Shown piece after piece: positions 1 through 4,922 of a DNA stretch of 6,077 nucleotides; positions within the stretch are counted from its first letter, which is position 1; every line of letters starts with the position of its first letter. This DNA comes from Bacillus sp. (in: firmicutes). GTDB lineage: Bacteria > Bacillota > Bacilli > Bacillales > Cytobacillaceae. Under the pieces are notes generated by a model. It was not told where the DNA came from. It ran no database searches and was given only the letters and a program-made list of their open reading frames with translations. A program made the position numbers and the translations under genes. The stretch covers positions 1-6,077 of the forward strand of contig DMSR01000323.1 of assembly GCA_003457145.1 (NCBI GenBank). The letters run 5' to 3'.

Positions 1-48
1 GAAGCTTATATGTTTCGGGGTTTTATTTATATTTAGGGGGAGTTCCAG
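1..48 (+). promoter_or_regulatory. 3' end of the rib operon leader with the ribD ribosome binding site
   Basis: This short AT-rich stretch precedes ribD. It contains a purine-rich Shine-Dalgarno sequence, AGGGGGAG, at 35-42, six bases before the ribD ATG. In Bacillaceae this operon is usually preceded by an FMN riboswitch with a terminator. None of the conserved aptamer elements is visible in these 48 bases, so a riboswitch, if present, lies left of the window. No promoter is visible here. Confidence 0.45.
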
Positions 49-1131
49 ATGAACGATCTTGACTATATGGCACTTGCCATTAGCCTTGCGAAAGCGACAA
101 CAGGACAAACAGCTCCTAATCCCCATGTTGGTGCTGTCCTTGTAAAAGACAATCAAATCGTTGGCATGGGAGCCCATTTAAAAGCAGGTGAGCCCCATGC
201 CGAGGTCCATGCTATCCGGATGGCTGGAGATAAGGCAAGGGGGGCCACACTATATGTGACACTGGAGCCATGCAGCCATTTTGGCAAAACACCGCCTTGT
301 TCAAATTTAGTCATTGATTCAGAGATCAAAAAGGTTTTTGTAGCTGCGACAGACCCTAACCCTCTCGTTGGCGGAACTGGAATCAAGAGAATGCGTGAGG
401 CTGGCATCGAGGTTGAAGAGGGCTTGTTAAGGGATGAAGCAATTGAGCTTAATAAAGTATTTTTTCATTACATAAACACTGGTTTGCCTTTTGTCACTTT
501 AAAGACCGCCATAAGTCTGGACGGCAAAATCGCCACGGTTACAGGCGAAAGCAAGTGGATCACCAGTGAGGAATCAAGAAAGGATGTCCATCAGTTCCGG
601 CATACGCATGACGCCATTTTAGTAGGAGTCAACACGGTCATTAAAGATAATCCAAGCTTGACGACAAGGCTTGATACAGGTGGGAAAAACGCTATCAGAG
701 TGATTCTTGATACTAAGCTCCGGACTCCGATAGAATCGAGAGTGGTCCATGATCGACTCGCTGAAACGATCATCGTTACGGGAGCAGAAGTGGACCCGGC
801 AATAGTCAAACTATTTAATGATAGAGGAATTGAAATCTTAACACTTGAAAAAAACGAGGTGGCGATTCCAGAAATACTGAAGAAACTGGGTGAACGCGGG
901 ATTACTTCTGTCTTTGTCGAAGGTGGTGCTGAGGTACAGGGAAGCTTTTTAACCGGACTGGCCTTCCAGCAAGTCATCACCTATATCGCTCCTAAATTGA
1001 TCGGCGGAAAAGCAGCTCCTGCCACATTTGGAGGCGAGGGAATACCAAAGCTTGAGGATTCAGTTTCCCTGGAGATAAAAGAAGTAAAAAAAATTGGCCA
1101 GGATATCCGGATCATTGCCGAGCCTGTCTAA
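49..1131 (+). CDS. ribD: Bifunctional riboflavin biosynthesis protein RibD (pyrimidine deaminase / reductase)
   Basis: This cytoplasmic enzyme deaminates 2,5-diamino-6-ribosylamino-pyrimidinone 5'-phosphate and then reduces the ribosyl chain with NADPH, the second and third steps of the GTP branch of riboflavin synthesis. The N-terminal deaminase domain (about residues 1-145) shows the zinc-site motifs: HAE at 50-52 and PCSHFGKTPPC at 74-84. By family knowledge H50, C75 and C84 bind zinc and E52 shuttles the proton. The C-terminal reductase domain (about 146-360) shows SLDGKIA (156-162), the segment around GVNTVIKDNPSLTTR (193-207) and EGGAEVQGSF (291-300). The length of 360 residues matches B. 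subtilis RibD (361). The ATG at 49 is chosen because of its strong ribosome binding site and because MNDLDYMALA aligns with the usual N-terminus; the internal ATG at 67 would trim it. It is the first gene of the operon, 12 bases before ribE. Nothing appears broken. Confidence 0.97.
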   Translation: MNDLDYMALAISLAKATTGQTAPNPHVGAVLVKDNQIVGMGAHLKAGEPHAEVHAIRMAGDKARGATLYVTLEPCSHFGKTPPCSNLVIDSEIKKVFVAATDPNPLVGGTGIKRMREAGIEVEEGLLRDEAIELNKVFFHYINTGLPFVTLKTAISLDGKIATVTGESKWITSEESRKDVHQFRHTHDAILVGVNTVIKDNPSLTTRLDTGGKNAIRVILDTKLRTPIESRVVHDRLAETIIVTGAEVDPAIVKLFNDRGIEILTLEKNEVAIPEILKKLGERGITSVFVEGGAEVQGSFLTGLAFQQVITYIAPKLIGGKAAPATFGGEGIPKLEDSVSLEIKEVKKIGQDIRIIAEPV

Positions 1132-1143
1132 AGGGAGGTTCGT

Positions 1144-1800
1144 ATGTTTACGGGAATTATTGAAGAAATCGGATCGGTAGCAAACATTCAGCATACGGGA
1201 GCATCATTTGTCCTGACAATTGATGCTAGTAAAGTATTAACAGATGTCCATCTAGGAGATAGCATAGCTGTAAACGGAGTTTGCCTGACAGTCACTTCAT
1301 TTACCAAAAACCGTTTCACAGTCGATGTTATGCCGGAAACAGTAAAAGCCAGCAGTCTAAAAACAGTCAAAAGAGGTTCGAAAGTGAACCTTGAGAGGGC
1401 TATGGCAGCTGGCGGAAGATTTGGAGGCCATTTTGTCGCCGGCCATGTTGATGGAGTTGGTGTAATCTTAGGGAAAAAGCAGGTTGAAAATGCAATATAT
1501 TATGAAATTGAAGTGGAGCCTGAATTACTTAAATATGTCATATTGAAAGGCTCGGTTGCTGTTGACGGTACAAGCCTGACTGTTTTTGGAATCTCGGAGA
1601 ACAGTTTAACATTATCGCTTATTCCACTTACCCTTTCCGAAACGGTATTAGGATTTAAAGGAACAGGAGATATTGTGAATATTGAATGCGACATGATCGG
1701 TAAGTATGTTGGACACTTTTTGAATAACCAGGCTTCAGCTGCTCCAAAGCGCGGCAACAATATTTCAGCCCAATTCTTAGAAGACAATGGGTTTATGTGA
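1144..1800 (+). CDS. ribE: Riboflavin synthase, alpha subunit
   Basis: This enzyme catalyses the last step of the pathway: two molecules of 6,7-dimethyl-8-ribityllumazine are dismutated to riboflavin and the pyrimidine that RibH reuses. The protein has 218 residues, close to the usual 215 or so, and shows the two lumazine-binding repeats typical of the family. Repeat 1 (about 1-97) begins [10 protein letters not shown] and contains [13 protein letters not shown] (38-50). Repeat 2 (about 98-195) begins near [12 protein letters not shown] (95-106) and contains [13 protein letters not shown] (135-147). The C-terminal helix region ends FLEDNGFM. The enzyme is a homotrimer and in Bacillus sits inside the RibH icosahedral shell. 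A strong ribosome binding site, AGGGAGG at 1132-1138, starts right at the ribD stop codon and sits five bases before the ATG, which indicates translation within one polycistronic message. Confidence 0.97.
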   Translation: MFTGIIEEIGSVANIQHTGASFVLTIDASKVLTDVHLGDSIAVNGVCLTVTSFTKNRFTVDVMPETVKASSLKTVKRGSKVNLERAMAAGGRFGGHFVAGHVDGVGVILGKKQVENAIYYEIEVEPELLKYVILKGSVAVDGTSLTVFGISENSLTLSLIPLTLSETVLGFKGTGDIVNIECDMIGKYVGHFLNNQASAAPKRGNNISAQFLEDNGFM

Positions 1801-1802
1801 GG
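1799..1802 (+). promoter_or_regulatory. Ribosome binding site deciding the ribBA start
   Basis: GAGG overlaps the TGA stop codon of ribE. It lies nine bases before the ATG at 1812 but only zero to three bases before the ATGs at 1803 and 1806. It would lie inside the reading frame if the GTG at 1797 were the start. The spacing therefore favours 1812, and the overlap with the ribE stop suggests translational coupling. Confidence 0.6.
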
Positions 1803-1811
1803 ATGATGAAA

Positions 1812-3005
1812 ATGTTCGATCCAATCGAAGAAGCGATATATGAGCTTATGCAAGGAAAGGTAGTCATTGTTTGTGACGACGAGGACCGGGAAAATGAAGG
1901 AGATTTCATTGCACTGGCTGAAAAGGCTACACCAGAGGTCATCAACTTCATGGCGACTCACGGCCGGGGCCTGATCTGTGTCCCTATCGAAACTGATATT
2001 GCTCAGCAGCTGGATTTAATTCCAATGGTTTCGCGCAATACCGACCCGCATGGAACAGCATTTACTGTCAGCATCGACCATAAATTCTCGACAACGGGAA
2101 TTTCAGCTTATGAACGGTCGGCAACGGTATTGAGCATGCTTGATCCAGAATCAAAGGCTGCTGATTTTAAAAGGCCGGGTCATATATTCCCGCTTGTTGC
2201 CAAAAGTGGCGGAGTATTAAGAAGGGCCGGTCATACAGAAGCGGCAGTTGATTTAGCGAAACTGTGCGGAGCGAAGCCAGCAGGAGTCATTTGTGAAATC
2301 ATGAATGAAGATGGCACGATGGCTCGTGTTCCTGAGCTGCGGAAAATTGCCGATCAATTCGAGTTGAAAATGATTACAATCAAAGACTTGATTGAATACC
2401 GCAATCGTAAGGACCAATTAATCAAAAGAGAGATTGAAATTAACCTTCCTACTGAATTTGGCATTTTCAAAGCTGTAGGCTATTCCAATGTGGTAGATGA
2501 TAAAGAACATATAGCATTGGTAAAAGGGGAAATCGGTCCCGACGAACCAGTCCTTGTCAGAGTGCATTCAGAATGTCTGACAGGGGATGTCTTCGGCTCC
2601 TTCCGCTGTGACTGCGGTCCTCAGCTGCATGCGGCATTGCGGCAAATTAATGAAGAAGGACGAGGGGTACTGCTGTATTTGCGTCAGGAAGGAAGAGGCA
2701 TTGGGCTCATGAATAAACTTAGAGCCTACAAGCTTCAGGAAGAAGGCTATGATACCGTAGAAGCAAATGCAAAGTTGGGCTTTGGTGCAGATCTAAGAGA
2801 ATACGGAATCGGCGCCCAGATTTTAAAAGACCTTGGAATCAAGCAAATGAAGCTGCTGACAAATAACCCCAGGAAAATAAAAGGGTTGAAAGGCTATGAC
2901 CTTGAAGTCGTCGACCGGGTACCGATCCAGATGGATACTAGGGAAGAAAATGAAAATTATTTAAAAACAAAACACAGCAAATTAGGGCATCTGCTGCAAT
3001 TTTAA
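1812..3005 (+). CDS. ribBA: Bifunctional RibBA: 3,4-dihydroxy-2-butanone-4-phosphate synthase / GTP cyclohydrolase II
   Basis: This fusion enzyme starts both branches of riboflavin synthesis. The RibB part (about residues 1-200) converts ribulose 5-phosphate to 3,4-dihydroxy-2-butanone 4-phosphate and formate. It shows the acidic metal and substrate loop [10 protein letters not shown] (22-31), [11 protein letters not shown] (46-56), RPGHIFPL (121-128) and HTEAAVDL (141-148). The RibA part (about 205-397) opens the imidazole ring of GTP. It has the zinc ligands C255, C266 and C268 in SECLTGD and RCDCG, then RQEGRGIGL (291-299) and TNNPRK (350-355). From the ATG at 1812 the protein has 397 residues and begins MFDPIEEA, like B. 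subtilis RibBA (398). The frame is open from a GTG at 1797 that overlaps the end of ribE, giving 402 residues, but the family N-terminus and the GAGG spacing favour 1812. Both halves keep their key residues, so both activities are expected. The gap to ribE is 11 bases. Confidence 0.97.
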   Translation: MFDPIEEAIYELMQGKVVIVCDDEDRENEGDFIALAEKATPEVINFMATHGRGLICVPIETDIAQQLDLIPMVSRNTDPHGTAFTVSIDHKFSTTGISAYERSATVLSMLDPESKAADFKRPGHIFPLVAKSGGVLRRAGHTEAAVDLAKLCGAKPAGVICEIMNEDGTMARVPELRKIADQFELKMITIKDLIEYRNRKDQLIKREIEINLPTEFGIFKAVGYSNVVDDKEHIALVKGEIGPDEPVLVRVHSECLTGDVFGSFRCDCGPQLHAALRQINEEGRGVLLYLRQEGRGIGLMNKLRAYKLQEEGYDTVEANAKLGFGADLREYGIGAQILKDLGIKQMKLLTNNPRKIKGLKGYDLEVVDRVPIQMDTREENENYLKTKHSKLGHLLQF

Positions 3006-3031
3006 AAGACTAATTACTTGGAGGAATAAAA

Positions 3032-3502
3032 ATGAACAGAACTTTTGAAGGAAATTTAGTAGGAACTGGGCTCAAGATTGGAATCGTGGTTGGGCGTTTC
3101 AATGAATTTATTACGAGCAAATTATTGGGCGGAGCTCAAGATGCTTTAAAAAGACATGGCGTCGAAGATAGTAATGTCGATGTGGCATGGGTTCCAGGCG
3201 CATTCGAAATTCCGCTGATCGCCCAAAAAATGGCGAAAAGCAATAAGTATGATGCGGTCATCACCTTAGGGACTGTCATTCGAGGCTCTACGCCACATTT
3301 TGATTATGTTTGCAGCGAGACTGCCAAAGGCGTTTCTTCAACAGCATTAAATACGGGAGTTCCTGTGATTTTTGGAGTGCTGACTACTGACACAATCGAA
3401 CAGGCAATCGAACGTGCCGGAACAAAGGCTGGCAATAAGGGATGGGATGCAGCAACTTCAGCAATTGAAATGGCTAATCTCGTCAGAAGTTTTGAAGTGT
3501 AA
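3032..3502 (+). CDS. ribH: 6,7-dimethyl-8-ribityllumazine synthase
   Basis: RibH joins the dihydroxybutanone phosphate made by the RibB half of RibBA with the ribitylamino-pyrimidinedione from the GTP branch to form lumazine, the substrate of RibE. At 156 residues it fits the family (B. subtilis 154). Visible motifs are GRFNEFIT (21-28), whose phenylalanine stacks on the pyrimidine, VPGAFEIPL (54-62), [14 protein letters not shown] (80-93) with the probable catalytic histidine H89, and the phosphate-binding region around R128 in [12 protein letters not shown] (126-137). Bacillus homologues assemble into a 60-subunit icosahedral shell that encloses RibE; that is family knowledge, not visible here. 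TTGGAGGA ends seven bases before the ATG. It is the last gene before the operon terminator, and no ribT-like gene follows. Confidence 0.97.
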   Translation: MNRTFEGNLVGTGLKIGIVVGRFNEFITSKLLGGAQDALKRHGVEDSNVDVAWVPGAFEIPLIAQKMAKSNKYDAVITLGTVIRGSTPHFDYVCSETAKGVSSTALNTGVPVIFGVLTTDTIEQAIERAGTKAGNKGWDAATSAIEMANLVRSFEV

Positions 3503-3516
3503 AAGATTATTTAACT

Positions 3517-3551
3517 GAGCTGCAGGCAAATTTGCCCGCAGCTCTTTTTTT
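3517..3551 (+). terminator. Intrinsic terminator of the rib operon
   Basis: GAGCTGC at 3517-3523 pairs with GCAGCTC at 3538-3544. After one A/C mismatch, GGCAAA pairs inward with TTTGCC. The stem is followed directly by seven T residues (3545-3551). It lies 14 bases after the ribH stop codon, which makes it a convincing rho-independent end of the operon. Confidence 0.93.
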
Positions 3552-3746
3552 CGAAGGTCAAGGCAGTTGCTACGTTATTTTGCAGAAGAGAAGTATAAAA
3601 TTTTGGCATCCGCAGTACTTTGTTCTGTGTTTATTTTATGGAGACTAACATTCGGAAGTGAAATTTTTTATGAATACCACCATTGAGAAAATCTCATTAA
3701 AAAAGCACAAGGGGCAAAGTCTGATGGATGAGGCTGTTCAGCTAAT
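3552..3746. other. Intergenic stretch between the rib terminator and the repeat array
   Basis: No recognised gene, RNA or promoter is seen. The only coding-like item is a 31-codon + strand frame at 3670-3765. It encodes a peptide that starts MNTTIEKISLKKHKGQ and ends LILPDLV, preceded by a weak GGAAGTG about ten bases upstream. Its last codons and stop lie in the first, degenerate repeat unit. I do not recognise it. It could be chance, or the tail of a lost gene. Confidence 0.4.
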
Positions 3747-4543
3747 CCTGCCAGACTTGGTGTGACTTCGGACAGGTTTGGAGGAAAAGATTGAAAAGCT
3801 GTCCGAACTGGGTGTGACTTCGGACAGGTTGAGAGGATAGGACTAAAAAGCTGTCCGAACTAGGTGTGACTTAGGACAGGTTTGGAGGATAGGACTAAAA
3901 AGCTGTCCGAACTGGATGTAACTTCGGACAGGTTTGGAGGAAAAGAATAAAAAGCTGTCCGAACTGGATGTAACTTCGGACAGGTTTGGAAGATATGACT
4001 AAAAAGCTGTCCGAACTAGGTGTGACTTCGGACAGGTTGAGAGGATAGGACTAAAAAGCTGTCCGAACCTGGTGTGACTTCGGACAGGTTTGGAGGAAAA
4101 GATTGAAAAGCTGTCCGAACTAGGTGTGACTTCGGACAGGTTTGGAGGAAAAGATTGAAAAGCTGTCCGAACCTGGTGTGACTTCGGACAGGTTGAGACG
4201 ACAAGATTGAAAAGCTGTCCGAACTGGGTGTGACTTCGGACAGGTTGAGAGGAAAAGATTGAAAAGCTGTCCGAACCTGGTGTGACTTCGGACAGGTTTG
4301 GAGGAAAAGATTGAAAAGCTGTCCGAACCTGGTGTGACTTCGGACATGTTTGGAGGAAAAGATTGAAAAGCTGTCCGAACTGGGTGTAACTTCGGACAGG
4401 TTTGGAAGATATGACTAAAAAGCTGTCCGAACTGGATGTAACTTCGGACAGGTTTGGAGGAAAAGAATAAAAAGCTGTCCGAACTAGGTGTGACTTAGGA
4501 CAGGTTTGGAGGATAGGACTAAAAAGCTGTCCGAACGAGGTGT
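3747..4543. repeat. Tandem array of 52-bp units, each with an inverted repeat (14 complete copies)
   Basis: The left arm CTGTCCGAA recurs exactly every 52 bases, starting at 3799, 3851, 3903, 3955, 4007, 4059, 4111, 4163, 4215, 4267, 4319, 4371, 4423, 4475 and 4527. The right arm TTCGGACAG follows each of the first 14 after an 11-base loop, as in CTGGGTGTGAC. An extra right arm lies at 3767-3775 behind a degenerate left arm, and the last left arm (4527-4535) has no partner. Between palindromes lies a 23-base purine-rich spacer that starts GTTTGG or GTTGAG and ends AAAAG. Arm variants are TTAGGACAG in the units starting at 3851 and 4475, and a final T in the unit starting at 4319. No indel is seen in 15 periods. 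Because 52 is not a multiple of three, an open frame reads the unit in all three phases, so the minus-strand frames at 4016-4204 and 4120-4347 are by-products, with a 52-residue protein period. It is not CRISPR-like, since the spacers are themselves repeated. Its function is unknown. Confidence 0.97.
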
Positions 4544-4585
4544 GGTAGGTGGAGGTCCCTCCTGTGAGAGTAGGACTCAGCCGTG
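4543..4585 (+). pseudogene. Probable 3' fragment of a 5S rRNA gene (relic)
   Basis: TGGTAGGTGG, then a short hairpin GGAG / GTCC / CTCC (4551-4562), then TGTGAGAGTAGGAC (4563-4576) match the order and sequence of the last third of Bacillus 5S rRNA: TGGTAGTTGGG, a G/C hairpin, and TGTGAGAGTAGGAC. The last block belongs to the conserved loop E region and is highly characteristic. The 5' two thirds of 5S are missing. The fragment begins where the last 52-bp repeat unit breaks off, and the 3' end (CTCAGCCGTGCA) has diverged from the usual GCCGCCA-type terminal strand. No 23S or 16S sequence lies upstream in the window. An intrinsic terminator follows, as after a real 5S gene. It cannot form a functional 5S rRNA. 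The identification rests on remembered 5S sequence, not on a search. Confidence 0.72.
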
Positions 4586-4595
4586 CACACGGTAG

Positions 4596-4623
4596 AACAG
4601 CTGTAATAATGGCTGTTTTTTTT
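4596..4623 (+). terminator. Intrinsic terminator after the 5S-like fragment
   Basis: AACAGC (4596-4601) pairs with GCTGTT (4612-4617) around a ten-base AT-rich loop, and eight T residues run from 4616 to 4623. Its place about ten bases after the 5S-like fragment suggests it once ended an rRNA operon. It may now end read-through from the repeat array. Confidence 0.75.
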
Positions 4624-4783
4624 GCGTTTCCGGCTTTAATGATTGAAGTTAATGGTATCAGGCAGAAACCTCAGAAAAAGTCGGGGTGTGGTTATGAGAG
4701 AATTTCTTCAAAAAAACGGGGTAAGGGAAACATTCAAGGTTTGGCAATGGGGATTTTTTTATTTGACTTCCGCACTAAACGGA
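4624..4783. other. Intergenic stretch upstream of the protease promoter region
   Basis: No gene is supported. Two overlapping + strand frames (4549-4851 and 4643-4876) cross it. The first begins inside the 5S-like fragment and runs through the terminator. The second has no convincing ribosome binding site and ends inside the probable promoter of the downstream gene. Neither gives a recognisable product. Confidence 0.5.
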
Positions 4784-4812
4784 AAGACACTTACCAAAAG
4801 GTCCGTTATAAT
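4784..4812 (+). promoter_or_regulatory. Candidate sigma-A promoter upstream of the protease gene
   Basis: A perfect TATAAT lies at 4807-4812. AAGACA at 4784-4789 (four of six bases of TTGACA) sits 17 bases before it. Transcription would start near 4819 and give a leader of about 100 bases. A 6-bp inverted repeat, AACGGA (4778-4783) and TCCGTT (4802-4807), brackets the -35 element and spacer and could be an operator or chance. Confidence 0.4.
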
Positions 4813-4843
4813 TCTTCCATTAATGTTAAAACCTTGTTCCCAC

Positions 4844-4879
4844 TTTGTTAATAATTTGTTCATAATTTCTGGTTAAGAT
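4844..4879 (+). promoter_or_regulatory. Tandem 11-bp direct repeat and possible -10 element before the protease gene
   Basis: TTTGTTAATAA (4844-4854) and TTTGTTCATAA (4855-4865) are back-to-back copies differing at one base. A possible -10, TAAGAT (4874-4879), follows eight bases later, without a good -35 at the right distance. Direct repeats of one helical turn next to a weak -35 are typical of promoters activated by OmpR/PhoB-family regulators. In B. subtilis, htrA and htrB are activated by the CssR member of that family, whose reported repeats resemble TTTTCATA; the second copy here contains TGTTCATA. Assignment to CssR is inference. Confidence 0.42.
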
Positions 4880-4922
4880 GAAGACAAGTTAGCAGGATGA
4901 ACAAAACAAGGAGGAATAAGGA

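Noticed and set aside
1..48. FMN riboswitch
   Set aside because: It is expected from the operon type, but none of its conserved helices or loops is visible in the 48 bases available; it would lie outside the window.
3567..3599. Promoter-like TTGCTA and TATAAA after the rib terminator
   Set aside because: The spacing between the two elements is 21 bases, too long for sigma-A, and no supported gene follows.
3995..4048. Short frame MTKKLSELGVTSDRLRG within the array, preceded by GGAAGA
   Set aside because: It depends on the variant spacer containing GATATGACT, which occurs only twice. It reads straight through a palindrome and is best explained by chance.
4016..4347. Two overlapping minus-strand open frames (4016-4204 and 4120-4347) with repeated SEVTPGSDSF-like segments
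   Set aside because: They lie wholly inside the 52-bp array and are open only because the repeat lacks stops in those phases. The 52-residue protein period is three DNA units read through three phases. Similar repeat-derived hypothetical proteins are easy to mis-call.
3747..4543. CRISPR array
   Set aside because: The interval between palindromes is itself repeated in a few variants, so there are no unique spacers. The repeat is an inverted repeat of 29 bases with a conserved loop, and no cas gene is nearby.
4549..4851. A + strand frame of 100 codons
   Set aside because: It starts inside the 5S-like fragment, runs through an intrinsic terminator and its T run, and has no recognisable domain or proper ribosome binding site.
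4643..4876. A + strand frame of 77 codons, with a possible inner start at 4697
   Set aside because: It has no good ribosome binding site, covers the candidate promoter and operator of the protease gene, and its product is not recognisable.
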